Part shown: positions 1-7,038 of the stretch, piece by piece
How positions within the stretch are numbered: the stretch's first letter is position 1
How the letters are laid out: each line of letters begins with the position of its first letter
Origin: an uncultured Collinsella sp.
GTDB taxonomy: Bacteria; Actinomycetota; Coriobacteriia; Coriobacteriales; Coriobacteriaceae
DNA length: 18,452 bases
Direction of reading: 5' to 3'
Assembly: GCA_937950415.1 (NCBI GenBank)
Contig: CALFDL010000170.1
Coordinates: 1-18,452 of the forward strand
The notes under the pieces: model-generated
The model's database searches: none
What the model saw: only the letters and a program-made list of their open reading frames with translations
Told to the model about the DNA's origin: nothing
Program-made: the position numbers and the translations under genes

Positions 1-82
1 CAAGACCGGCATCCTCGAGGGCTCGCAACACGCGCAGAGAGGCGGCTGACGGCTGCGTGGCGTTGAGCGAAACATTGCACAT
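1..82 (-). CDS. 5' end of an unidentified leftward gene, cut by the window edge
   Basis: Reading leftward from an ATG at 82-80, an open frame continues to the window edge and gives 27 residues beginning MCNVSLNATQ, followed by a stretch (SLRVLRALEDAGL) that looks helical and could be the start of a winged-helix or other alpha-helical domain. An AGGAGG sequence lies 9 bases upstream of the ATG, which is a good ribosome binding site and decides this start over the second ATG at 75-73, which lies in another frame. The protein is too short here to assign to a family. It is separated from the upstream sugar kinase gene by a strong terminator, so it probably has its own promoter. I do not recognise it. 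Confidence 0.5.
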   Translation of the reverse strand, partial: MCNVSLNATQPSAASLRVLRALEDAGL

Positions 83-212
83 TCCTGTGGCCTCCTGCGA
101 TTGCGGGTATATCGATTGACGGTTTCCAAGAAGTCTAGCAAGAAACGAGAGCGGGCGCACACGCAAACGCGTTTCAAGCACGATTGAATCCCAAGAGCTC
201 TGCCACCGAAAT

Positions 213-249
213 GAAAAAGCACCCGCCTCGGCAATCCGAGACGGGTGCT
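213..249 (-). terminator. Rho-independent terminator after the distal PfkB kinase
   Basis: On the minus strand a 14-bp stem (218-231 with 236-249, one G-T wobble) encloses a 4-base loop and is followed by a run of T residues. It lies 35 bases beyond the stop codon of the kinase gene ending at 284 and isolates it from the partial gene at the left edge. Confidence 0.9.
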
Positions 250-283
250 CAACAAAGCACGAAACCAAGGCCCGTACGCCACG

Positions 284-1216
284 CTAGCAGACCTGACGAA
301 TGGCTATACCCTTCTGATACTCATCGACCTTGGCAAAGTCGCCCAGACCGGGGCACTCGACCACGTTGGCGCCGGTGGCCATCGAGAGACGCAGGGCGTC
401 CTCGACGCGCTCCGGGGCGTCGTGCCACACGGACAGGAAGGCGGCCAGCGAAGAATCGCCGGCGCAGACCGTCGACAGCAGCTTGACGTCGAAGGTACGG
501 TTGGCAAACCAGATGTGCTCCCCGTTGGAGAAGTATGCACCGGCACCGCCGAGGGTCAGCAGGACGTTCTTGGCGCCCTTGGCATGCAGCTCGGCCATCG
601 CGCCCTTGACAGACTCGTCGTCGCCACTGCTCACCTTAATGCCAAAGATGTCGAGCAGCTCGTCGTCGTTGGGCTTAATGAGCAACGGCTCCATAGCAAT
701 GAGGTCGGCCAGCTGATGGCTCGAGATATCGAGCACGAACTCGGCGCCCTTTGCCTTAACGCGGCGAAGCACCTCGGCAAGGAAACCCTCGGAGGTGTTG
801 GGGGGCAGCGAACCGCTGATGACCAGGCAGGTCATGTCATCGAGCGAATCGATAAGCTCAAACATCTCCTGCTCGTTGGCCTCGTTGATGGCGGCACCGG
901 CGTTGACCATGTTGTACTCGGTGTCGGGGCCGGCATTGAGGAACACGTTGACGCGCGTGATGCCGTCGGTCCACACGGGCTTGACGGGCACGCCCAGGGC
1001 CTCGGCGCCCTTAACGATGAACTCACCCGAGAAGCCGGCGAAGAAGCCCAGGATCGTGGTGTCGACGCCGTAGTGGTCGAGCGTAAACGAAACGTTGAGA
1101 CCCTTGCCGTTGGGGGTGTAGACAGCGTTACGGGTGCGGGTAACGGTGTTGGCGGACAGGCCATCGCAGGAGATGTTGTAGTCAATAGCGGGATTTGCAG
1201 TAAGCGTGTAAATCAT
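284..1216 (-). CDS. PfkB-family sugar-phosphate kinase, probable 1-phosphofructokinase (copy 1)
   Basis: This 310-residue protein belongs to the ribokinase/PfkB family, FruK/LacC branch. Such enzymes phosphorylate fructose 1-phosphate (or tagatose 6-phosphate) with ATP in the cytoplasm. The N-terminus MIYTLTANPAID is typical of the branch. The first signature appears as NGKGLNVS (residues 36-43), and the catalytic aspartate is D254 in VCAGDSS. FruK proteins usually have GGKG and GAGDS at these places, so one glycine of each motif is replaced. The start at 1216 is chosen because AAAGGA lies just upstream; an in-frame GTG at 1231 overlaps that ribosome binding site. Its neighbour is a tandem paralogue of exactly equal length, and the fructose PTS genes lie further upstream, which favours 1-phosphofructokinase. 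Tagatose-6-phosphate kinase activity is a possible alternative. A separate promoter and terminator flank it. Confidence 0.87.
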   Translation of the reverse strand: MIYTLTANPAIDYNISCDGLSANTVTRTRNAVYTPNGKGLNVSFTLDHYGVDTTILGFFAGFSGEFIVKGAEALGVPVKPVWTDGITRVNVFLNAGPDTEYNMVNAGAAINEANEQEMFELIDSLDDMTCLVISGSLPPNTSEGFLAEVLRRVKAKGAEFVLDISSHQLADLIAMEPLLIKPNDDELLDIFGIKVSSGDDESVKGAMAELHAKGAKNVLLTLGGAGAYFSNGEHIWFANRTFDVKLLSTVCAGDSSLAAFLSVWHDAPERVEDALRLSMATGANVVECPGLGDFAKVDEYQKGIAIRQVC

Positions 1217-1224
1217 GAATGTTC

Positions 1225-1256
1225 CTTTCACGAAGCAACGTGTTAATGAAAGTATA
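1225..1256 (-). promoter_or_regulatory. Putative promoter -10 and operator half-sites for copy-1 kinase
   Basis: Read leftward, a TATACT -10 box (1256-1251) lies about 35 bases before the kinase start. I do not see a convincing -35 box. A CTTTCA/TGAAAG hexamer overlaps the -10 box (1247-1252) and occurs again inverted at 1225-1230, beside the ribosome binding site. The same hexamer is clustered in the rpiR-permease intergenic region, so this promoter may respond to the same regulator. That link is an inference. Confidence 0.45.
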
Positions 1257-1338
1257 TTCCACGCATCGGCAAAAGGCTACAACAACTCGGTGAACGGTGT
1301 GGAACGCGTGAAGCGCGGCTCCGAGGTTCGAGTGGGAC

Positions 1339-1374
1339 AAAAAAACGGCGCCCCGGTCGAAACCGGGACGCCGT
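1339..1374 (-). terminator. Rho-independent terminator after PfkB copy 2
   Basis: On the minus strand a 13-bp stem closed by a TTCG tetraloop (1345-1374) is followed by seven T residues. It lies 26 bases past the stop of the kinase ending at 1401 and makes copy 1 dependent on its own promoter or on read-through. Confidence 0.92.
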
Positions 1375-1400
1375 ATGCGCACGAGTTTGTCGCGTTTCGC

Positions 1401-2333
1401 TTACTTGCGATCGAGCTTGCGGACGGCAACGCGCTTGCTATACTCATCGACGTGACCGAAGTCGCCGATGCCGACGGACTCGGCAACGTTGGCGCCAGTG
1501 GCCATAGCGAGCTTCATGGCCTCCTCGACGTTGTCGCGATCCCTGTACCACTTGTGCAGGAACGCAGCGAGGGTGCAGTCGCCGGCGCAGACGGAAGAGA
1601 CAAGCTTGATGTTGAACTCACGCTTGGCATACCAGATGTCCTCGCCGTTGGAGAAGTAGGCGTCACCGCGGCTACCACGGGTGAGCAGCACGTTCTGAAC
1701 GCCAGCGTCGTGAGCCATCTTCATGGCGACACGAACCTCGTCGTCGGTGTCGACCGGCACGCCGAAGATGGCCTTCATCTCGTGATGGTTCGGCTTGATG
1801 AGCAGCGGCTTCTTGTGAGCGAGCTCCTTGAGCTTGTCGGAGGACAGGTCCAGGACGACGTCAGCGCCACGAGCCTGAGCGTGCTCCATGACCTGAGCCA
1901 GGAAGTCGGGCGTAGCTTTGGGAGGCACGGAGCCGGAGACGATCAGGCACTCAAGGTCGCCCGCGGTGTCCAGGATGTTGTAGAGCTCCTCCTGATGCTG
2001 CGGCGTGATCGGAGCACCGGGGTTCAGGATGCCGTACTCGTGCTGGCCATCGTTGACGTAGGTGTTAATGCGCGTGATACCGTCGGTCCAGACCGGGCGG
2101 CAGAGGCAACCCAGGTTCATGACCTCCTCGACGATGAACTTGCCCGTGAAGCCGGCGAAGAAACCGAGCGCGACGGTGTCGACGCCCATCTTCTTAAAGG
2201 CGAAGGACACGTCGAGGCCCTTGCCGTTAGCCGTGTAGCTGGCCGAGCCGGTGCGGACGTTCTCGTCGGGCTCGAGCGGAGAGCTCGAAACCGTCATGTC
2301 GACAGCCGGGTTAGCGGTTAGCGTGTAGAACAT
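1401..2333 (-). CDS. PfkB-family sugar-phosphate kinase, probable 1-phosphofructokinase (copy 2)
   Basis: This 310-residue paralogue of the next gene downstream is in the same FruK/LacC branch and is expected to phosphorylate fructose 1-phosphate or a related hexose phosphate. The first family signature reads NGKGLDVS (36-43): the usually conserved asparagine of the KGxN motif is aspartate (D41). The catalytic region reads SSVCAGDCTLAAF, with D252 as the likely catalytic base, and the residue after it, normally serine, is cysteine. WTDGITRIN, common in phosphofructokinase-1 types, is present around residues 90-98. A purine-rich AGGGGG lies about 10 bases before the ATG. The gene is 74 bases downstream of enzyme I with no terminator between, so it is probably cotranscribed with ptsI. 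The altered motifs could mean changed specificity; the fold assignment is secure and the substrate is not. Confidence 0.85.
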   Translation of the reverse strand: MFYTLTANPAVDMTVSSSPLEPDENVRTGSASYTANGKGLDVSFAFKKMGVDTVALGFFAGFTGKFIVEEVMNLGCLCRPVWTDGITRINTYVNDGQHEYGILNPGAPITPQHQEELYNILDTAGDLECLIVSGSVPPKATPDFLAQVMEHAQARGADVVLDLSSDKLKELAHKKPLLIKPNHHEMKAIFGVPVDTDDEVRVAMKMAHDAGVQNVLLTRGSRGDAYFSNGEDIWYAKREFNIKLVSSVCAGDCTLAAFLHKWYRDRDNVEEAMKLAMATGANVAESVGIGDFGHVDEYSKRVAVRKLDRK

Positions 2334-2360
2334 TTACAGTACCCCCTGTATATGTGAGGG

Positions 2361-2390
2361 CCGCGTGGCCGGCCCATTCCAACCACGCGG
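2361..2390 (-). other. Intercistronic hairpin between ptsI and kinase copy 2
   Basis: CCGCGTGG (2361-2368) and CCACGCGG (2383-2390) form a perfect 8-bp inverted repeat with a 14-base loop. No T-run follows, so it is unlikely to terminate. It might protect or process the mRNA between the two genes. Confidence 0.5.
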
Positions 2391-2407
2391 TTACCTCTGA
2401 TACCAAA

Positions 2408-4111
2408 TTAGCGAGCTGCGGACTCGAGCAGTGCCTTGACCTCGGCAGCGGTGTTGCAGGCGAGCGCCTTCTCGGCGAGCTCGTCGCACTCGGCCTTGGT
2501 CCACTGGCTGATGGTCTTGCGGGCGCGCAGGATGGACGGAGCGCTCATCGAGAACTCCTCCAGGCCCCAGCTGATCAGCAGCGGCTCGAGCAACGGATCG
2601 GCAGCGGCCTCGCCGCACATACCGACCATGATGCCGGCCTTCACGCCGCTCTCGATGATGTTCTTGAGCGAGCGGAGCACGGCGGGATAGTACACCTGGT
2701 ACAGGTTGGAAATGGTGTCGTTACCACGGTCGGCGCACATGGTGTAGCCGATCAGGTCGTTGGTGCCAATGGAGAAGAAGTCGGCGACCTCGGCCAGGCG
2801 GTCAGCGAGTAGCGAGGCGGCAGGCGTCTCGACCATGATGCCGACCTCGATGTTCTCGTTGAACTTGCGACCCTCTTCGGTCAGCTCGGCCTTGCACTGC
2901 TCGACGAGCTCCTTGACAGCCAAGACCTCCTCGACGCAGGTGACGAGCGGGATCATGATCTTGACGTCGCCGAAGGCGCTAGCGCGCAGCAGAGCGCGGA
3001 GCTGGACCTTGTACTGGTCGGGATTGGCCAGGCAGTAACGCACGGCGCGGAAGCCCATGAAGGGGTTCTCTTCCTTGACCATGTGCAGGTACGGAATCTC
3101 CTTGTCGCCACCCACATCGAGCGTGCGGATGATGACCGGAGCGCCCTTGAGCGCGCTGGCGACCTTACGGTAGGCGTTGAACTGCTCCTCCTCGGAAGGA
3201 AGCTCAGCAGAGTCCATGAACAGGAACTCGGAACGGAACAGGCCAATAGCCTCGGCGTCGTGATCGAGCGCGTTGGGCACGTCATCGGGGTTGCCGATGT
3301 TGCAGGCAATGATCTTCTTGATGCCGTCGGCAGTCACGGACGGCTTGCCGCGGAAGGCCTCGAGAGCCGCCTTCTCGGCAGCGAAAGCCTCGGCCTTGGC
3401 AGTGTAAGCGGCGAGCGTCTCCTCATCGGGATCGGCCTCGACGATACCCTTGCCACCGTCGACGACAACGGTCATACCGTTGCGCAACGCGGTGCAGCTG
3501 TTGGAAACCGAAAGGACAGCCGGGATCTCGAGGGCGCGCGCAATGATTGCGGAGTGCGACGTGCGGCCACCAGTCTCGGTGACGATACCGGCAACGTGCG
3601 CCTTATCGATCGTGGCGGTCATGGACGGCGTGAGGTCGTGCACGACAACGACGGTGTTCTCGGGCAGGACGGAGAGGTCGACGACCTCCTTGCCCAGCAA
3701 CTCGGCCAGAATGCCGGTACGGATGTCGGCGATGTCGGCCGCGCGCAGACGGAACATCTCATCGTCCATGGACAGGAACATGTTTTCGAACATGGTCGAG
3801 GTGTCCATGAGCGCCTGCTCGGCGCAGGTGCCGCCGTCAATGGCGGCGTTAATGGCGTCGGTCATGCCCGGGTCCTGAGCCAGGACAATGTGTCCGCTCA
3901 TGATCTCGGCCTCGGCCTCGCCCACCGTCTCCTTCATGTGGTCGGCCTGAGCCTGAGTCTTCTCGCAGAAGACCGAAAGAGCGGTCTGATAGCGCTCCTT
4001 CTCTGCTGCCGAATCAGCAACCTCGTGCGGCTCAAACGTCAAGTCGGGATCGACGGCGACCATGACGGTGCCGATACCGATGCCCTCGGAAGCGTTGACT
4101 CCCTGATACAT
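2408..4111 (-). CDS. ptsI: Phosphoenolpyruvate-protein phosphotransferase, PTS enzyme I
   Basis: Enzyme I takes phosphate from phosphoenolpyruvate and passes it to HPr, the first step of every PTS uptake route in the cytoplasm. The 567-residue length fits the family. The phosphohistidine is H186 in GGRTSHSAI. The PEP-binding TIM-barrel half shows GLFRSEFLFM (290-299), GIMVETPAA (424-432), FFSIGTNDLIGYT (445-457) and the catalytic cysteine C499 in GMCGE. The N-terminal HPr-binding helical region is present. The start at 4111 is preferred because GAGAGAGG lies 7 bases upstream; an ATG two codons earlier at 4117 is too close to that site. It follows ptsH after a terminator-like hairpin, and a kinase gene follows it. 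All catalytic residues I can check are intact. Confidence 0.95.
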   Translation of the reverse strand: MYQGVNASEGIGIGTVMVAVDPDLTFEPHEVADSAAEKERYQTALSVFCEKTQAQADHMKETVGEAEAEIMSGHIVLAQDPGMTDAINAAIDGGTCAEQALMDTSTMFENMFLSMDDEMFRLRAADIADIRTGILAELLGKEVVDLSVLPENTVVVVHDLTPSMTATIDKAHVAGIVTETGGRTSHSAIIARALEIPAVLSVSNSCTALRNGMTVVVDGGKGIVEADPDEETLAAYTAKAEAFAAEKAALEAFRGKPSVTADGIKKIIACNIGNPDDVPNALDHDAEAIGLFRSEFLFMDSAELPSEEEQFNAYRKVASALKGAPVIIRTLDVGGDKEIPYLHMVKEENPFMGFRAVRYCLANPDQYKVQLRALLRASAFGDVKIMIPLVTCVEEVLAVKELVEQCKAELTEEGRKFNENIEVGIMVETPAASLLADRLAEVADFFSIGTNDLIGYTMCADRGNDTISNLYQVYYPAVLRSLKNIIESGVKAGIMVGMCGEAAADPLLEPLLISWGLEEFSMSAPSILRARKTISQWTKAECDELAEKALACNTAAEVKALLESAAR

Positions 4112-4159
4112 TCCCATTCCTCTCTCCGTGTCATGTGATAAAGCGTTTTGCCATATCCA

Positions 4160-4199
4160 TGACAAAAGAGCGCAGCTACCTTAAGACAGGTCACTGCGC
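4160..4199 (-). terminator. Terminator-like hairpin between ptsH and ptsI
   Basis: On the minus strand a 12-bp stem with one mismatch (4170-4181 with 4188-4199) has a 6-base loop and is followed by TCTTTTG. It starts about 46 bases after the ptsH stop. The T-run is short and interrupted, so partial termination that lowers EI relative to HPr is the likely effect. Confidence 0.6.
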
Positions 4200-4244
4200 C
4201 CCCAAATATGAACTTAGTTGTTCAACATGCGACCCGTTTGAGTT

Positions 4245-4508
4245 CTACTCGCCAAGACCGCTCTTGATGAGCTCGATGGCAGCAGCCAGAGCCTCGGCCT
4301 CGTCAGCGCCGTCGCACTTGACCTCGACCTCGGTGCCGCAGGGGATACCAGCAGCCATGAGGGCCATCGGGGACTTGCCGTTGACCTCCTTCTCGGGGGT
4401 GACGACCGTCACGTCACAGGCGTACTTGCCCATGGTGGAGGCGAACAGACCAGCCGGACGCATGTGCAGACCCTGAGGATTAACGAGGGTAGCCTTCTCA
4501 GAAACCAT
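4245..4508 (-). CDS. ptsH: Phosphocarrier protein HPr
   Basis: HPr carries phosphate from enzyme I to the EIIA domains of PTS permeases. The 87-residue protein has the active-site histidine H15 in QGLHMRPA, where position 16 is methionine instead of the more common alanine. The second site region reads NGKSPMALMAAGI, placing a serine at position 46 as in Gram-positive HPr proteins regulated by HPr kinase. A strong ribosome binding site (AAGGAG, 6-7 bases upstream) fixes the start. It lies between the permease and ptsI, separated from the permease by about 500 bases of repeat-rich non-coding DNA, and so has its own promoter. Whether Ser46 is phosphorylated cannot be told here. Confidence 0.97.
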   Translation of the reverse strand: MVSEKATLVNPQGLHMRPAGLFASTMGKYACDVTVVTPEKEVNGKSPMALMAAGIPCGTEVEVKCDGADEAEALAAAIELIKSGLGE

Positions 4509-4573
4509 AGTTGACTCCTTTTTTGTGTTTAACCCCTGTCATGCATGTGGCAGGAGTCAGATTCACGACGTTG

Positions 4574-4582
4574 TTTATATTA
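4574..4582 (-). promoter_or_regulatory. Putative -10 region for ptsH
   Basis: Reading leftward, TAATATAAA lies about 66-74 bases upstream of the ptsH start, in an AT-rich stretch within otherwise GC-rich DNA. No good -35 box stands at 16-18 bases upstream, so this is a weak call made on base composition and position. A short inverted repeat (CCTGTC ... GGCAGG, about 4537-4556) lies in the resulting leader. Confidence 0.35.
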
Positions 4583-4647
4583 ACTCACATCAAACGGTTT
4601 TTCATTGTGTTTCGCACGAATTGTTGGACAGATGTCGTTCGCTGTCC

Positions 4648-4771
4648 GCTCGCCTGCCGGGCGGGGCGTTAAGTTTGCTGCTCTACAGTCCTGCGCAAGA
4701 CGGAAAGCACATTAAGTGCTTTCCTTTGCGTGCGGAACTCGCGACAAACTTAATCGCCCCGCCCGGCGAGC
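4648..4771. repeat. Long nested inverted repeat (possible REP/MITE-like element or structured RNA)
   Basis: The outer arms 4656-4677 and 4745-4767 pair over 22 bp with a single bulged T. The outermost arms can extend to 4648 and 4771 if four bases are bulged. Within them 4702-4710 and 4716-4724 form a perfect 9-bp hairpin with loop ATTAA, extended by imperfect pairing outward to about 4690 and 4734. No T-run follows on either strand, so simple termination is not its evident role. It does not overlap any gene. Confidence 0.8.
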
Positions 4772-4806
4772 AAGCAGCGGAAACTTGGTCGGTCCAGAGC
4801 AATATC

Positions 4807-4842
4807 GTGCGAACGGAATTCTGGCTGATGATTTGTTCGCAC
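4807..4842. repeat. 8-bp inverted repeat
   Basis: GTGCGAAC (4807-4814) and GTTCGCAC (4835-4842) are perfect inverted repeats spaced by 20 bases that include an EcoRI-type GAATTC. It may be a protein-binding site or part of the neighbouring repeat cluster. Confidence 0.45.
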
Positions 4843-4891
4843 TAATGACTCGGTAGATAGTCCCCCTATGCCCTCCTGGGAACTGGGGAGT

Positions 4892-4944
4892 GTCCCAAGC
4901 TGCCGGCAGGAAAGGAACGTCCCTAAGTGCCGGGTGGCAGGAAA
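4892..4944. repeat. REP-like imperfect direct repeat
   Basis: Two copies (4892-4913 and 4919-4944) share the pattern GTCCC-AAG-TGCCGG-CAGGAAA with small insertions. The first contains a perfect CTGCCGGCAG palindrome (4900-4909). An imperfect hairpin precedes them (4858-4891). Such GC-rich palindromic units often belong to REP families moved by Y1-type transposases; that origin is an inference. Confidence 0.5.
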
Positions 4945-4980
4945 AAAGGCGGGGGCTCCTGGTGGAGTCCTCGCCTTTTG
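4942..4980 (-). terminator. Terminator after the fructose PTS permease
   Basis: On the minus strand a GC-rich stem (about 4943-4959 with 4964-4979, two mismatches) is followed by a T-run. The symmetric A and T tracts mean that it could work in both directions. It lies 35 bases past the permease stop. Confidence 0.8.
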
Positions 4981-5013
4981 TACAGGGGGCGGTGTTAATC
5001 GCTAGCTGTGGGA

Positions 5014-7017
5014 TTAGACCAGGCGGGCGTTGATCGTCTTGGCGATCTCGGCGGCGTTGGTGGAACCCTTGACGGTGGCACGGAAGTCCTCGTCCATGAG
5101 CGCCTCGGCGACCTTGGACAGAATCTTGAGGTGCGTGGTACCAGCCTGGGCGCCCGGGATGAGCAGAGCAATAGCCACGTTGACGGGAGCGCCGTCCATG
5201 GTGTCCCAACCGGTCACGCCGGACTCGTCCTTGACGACGATGACGGCGGCCTCGGTGATGGCGTCGGACTTGGCATGCGGGATGGCGAAGCCCTCCATCA
5301 TGCCCGTGGTGCCCTCGGCCTCGCGAGCCAGGAAGGCGTTCATAACGGCGTCAGCATCGTTGGCGAGACCGGCCTTGACAGCCTGGTTGGAGACAAAGCT
5401 CAGGGCCTCGTCACGAGAAGCGAAGTCCTCGGCGACAAAGACGTTCTCGACCTTGACGAAGTCGGAAGCCTCGGCCTTGGGGGCCTCGACGGCAGCGGCC
5501 TTGGGAGCCTCAACCGGCTTGGCGGCGGGAGCAGCCTTCTGGTTCTTCTCGAAGTCATACTTCTTGAAGGCGACGAACAGGATGCCACCGACCACGGCGC
5601 CGATGAGGATCGCGAGGACCCACAGCGGACCGTTCTCGACAACGGGCAGGACCAGGAAGCCACCGTGGGGCGCCGGATCGTGAACGTTGAACATGATGGT
5701 CAGGATCGAAGCGATGGAGGAACCGAGCATCATGATGGGCATGACGGGCCAGATGTTCTTGGTCATGAACGGAATGGCGCCCTCGGTGATGTGGGTGCAA
5801 CCAAGGATGAGGTTGACGATACCGGCGTCATGATCCTCCTGGCTGAAGTACTTCTTGCCGACGACGACGGCGAAGGTGGTGATCAGCGGCGGAACGATGC
5901 AGGCGGCGGAGACGGCAGCCATGAAGTTGGTGCCGAAGTTGTAGGTATCGGTGCCAACACCGGCGGCCAAAGCCTCGGTGAGCATAGCAGTACCGGTGAC
6001 GTAAGCAGCCTTGTTGACCGGGCCGCCCATGTCAAAGGCGCACATGCAGCCAATGGCAAGACCCAGTACAACGGCGCCAGAGGCGGACAGGCCCTTGAGG
6101 AAGTCCATCATGGCGGTGTTGATGGCAGCCATGGGGCCGGAGATGCCGAGCATGACCAGGCCGACGATAGCAGTCGAGAACAGCGGGTACAGGAAGATAG
6201 CCTTGAGGCCGTCCAGATTCTTGGGCAGACCGGCAAAGACCTTCTCGAGCAGCAGGATGACATAGCCAGCGAGGAAGCCGCCGACGATGCCGCCTAGGAA
6301 GCCAAAGCCCACACCTGCGCCACCGGCGTCGATCATGCCGGTATCGGCGTTAACAGGCAAGCCCTGGATGGCAATCATACCGGCGACGAAACCGGGGACG
6401 AGCGCCGGGCGCTTGCCGATGGACTCGGCGATGTAAGCGGAGAGCACCGGAACCATGAGGTTCATGGCGATACCGCCGATAATCTTGAGCATCGCGGCAA
6501 AGCTGTTGTAGTCGGCAGCCGTCGAATCAAAGGACGTGATGCCCCACAGGAACGAAATGGCGGTCAGAACACCACCGGCAACGACGAAGACCAGCATGTG
6601 GCTGACGCCGTTCATGAGGTGCTTGTAGATGACGTGACCGATGGACTCCTTCTCCTCGACCTCGTCCTCGACATCGGCGGCAGCGGCAACCGTGTCGTCG
6701 CCCTTGGCGGCGAGCGCGCGGTCAATCAACTTACCGGCGGCCTCAACGGACAGGGCCTTGGAAACACCAACGGAAACCATGGGCTTACCGGCGAAACGCT
6801 CAGCCTGGACATCCTTGTCTGCTGCGACGACGACGGCCTTGGCACCAGCGATCTCACTCTTGGTGAGCTCGTTCTCGACACCGACCTGGCCATGAGTCTC
6901 GACCTTAATGATCAGACCGCGCTCGGCAGCTGCCTTCTCCAGCGCCTCCTTCGCCATGAAGGTGTGCGCAATGCCGGTCGGGCAACCGGTCGCGGCGATG
7001 ATGTCAAACTTAGCCAT
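5014..7017 (-). CDS. fruA: Fructose-specific PTS permease, EIIB-EIIC-EIIA fusion
   Basis: This membrane permease imports fructose and phosphorylates it at carbon 1, taking phosphate from HPr. The 667 residues hold, in order, a fructose-type EIIB domain (about 1-100) with active cysteine C12 in ATGCPTGIAHTF, an acidic Ala-rich linker, a multi-span EIIC domain (about 125-480), a linker with VEAPKA repeats (about 495-520), and a C-terminal EIIA domain with phosphohistidine H581 in GFAIPHAKS. A start at 7017 is chosen because AAGGAGG stands 5-6 bases upstream and the EIIB domain begins there; the reading frame upstream is leader. The order B-C-A is one of several known for this family. It diverges from an RpiR regulator and is followed by its own terminator. 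The fructose family is clear; a related ketose or mannitol analogue as substrate cannot be excluded. Confidence 0.93.
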   Translation of the reverse strand: MAKFDIIAATGCPTGIAHTFMAKEALEKAAAERGLIIKVETHGQVGVENELTKSEIAGAKAVVVAADKDVQAERFAGKPMVSVGVSKALSVEAAGKLIDRALAAKGDDTVAAAADVEDEVEEKESIGHVIYKHLMNGVSHMLVFVVAGGVLTAISFLWGITSFDSTAADYNSFAAMLKIIGGIAMNLMVPVLSAYIAESIGKRPALVPGFVAGMIAIQGLPVNADTGMIDAGGAGVGFGFLGGIVGGFLAGYVILLLEKVFAGLPKNLDGLKAIFLYPLFSTAIVGLVMLGISGPMAAINTAMMDFLKGLSASGAVVLGLAIGCMCAFDMGGPVNKAAYVTGTAMLTEALAAGVGTDTYNFGTNFMAAVSAACIVPPLITTFAVVVGKKYFSQEDHDAGIVNLILGCTHITEGAIPFMTKNIWPVMPIMMLGSSIASILTIMFNVHDPAPHGGFLVLPVVENGPLWVLAILIGAVVGGILFVAFKKYDFEKNQKAAPAAKPVEAPKAAAVEAPKAEASDFVKVENVFVAEDFASRDEALSFVSNQAVKAGLANDADAVMNAFLAREAEGTTGMMEGFAIPHAKSDAITEAAVIVVKDESGVTGWDTMDGAPVNVAIALLIPGAQAGTTHLKILSKVAEALMDEDFRATVKGSTNAAEIAKTINARLV

Positions 7018-7038
7018 GTGTCCCTCCTTCTTGAGTAC

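Larger units (their letters stand above)
4509..4941. other. Repeat-rich gene-free region between HPr and the permease
   Basis: No credible gene lies in this stretch; the frames open across it are rare-codon shadows with no ribosome binding site. From left to right it holds the ptsH leader and possible promoter, a small inverted repeat GGACAG/CTGTCC (4626-4631, 4642-4647), a 124-base nested hairpin (4648-4771), an 8-bp inverted repeat (4807-4814, 4835-4842) and a REP-like direct repeat (4892-4944). The fructose permease terminator follows it. Confidence 0.7.

Noticed and set aside
245..1246. Long open frame on the plus strand opposite the copy-1 kinase
   Set aside because: It is an antisense shadow produced by GC-rich codon use. 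Its translation has no family motifs, while the minus strand gives a clear PfkB kinase with ribosome binding site and terminator.
4525..4845. 106-residue plus-strand frame in the ptsH-fruA gap
   Set aside because: It runs through the long inverted repeat, has no ribosome binding site and has codon use unlike the neighbouring genes.
5008..6297. 429-residue open frame on the plus strand opposite the permease
   Set aside because: The product is a low-complexity Gly/Asp/Val-rich string typical of an antisense frame. The opposite strand encodes a fully recognisable EIIBCA permease.
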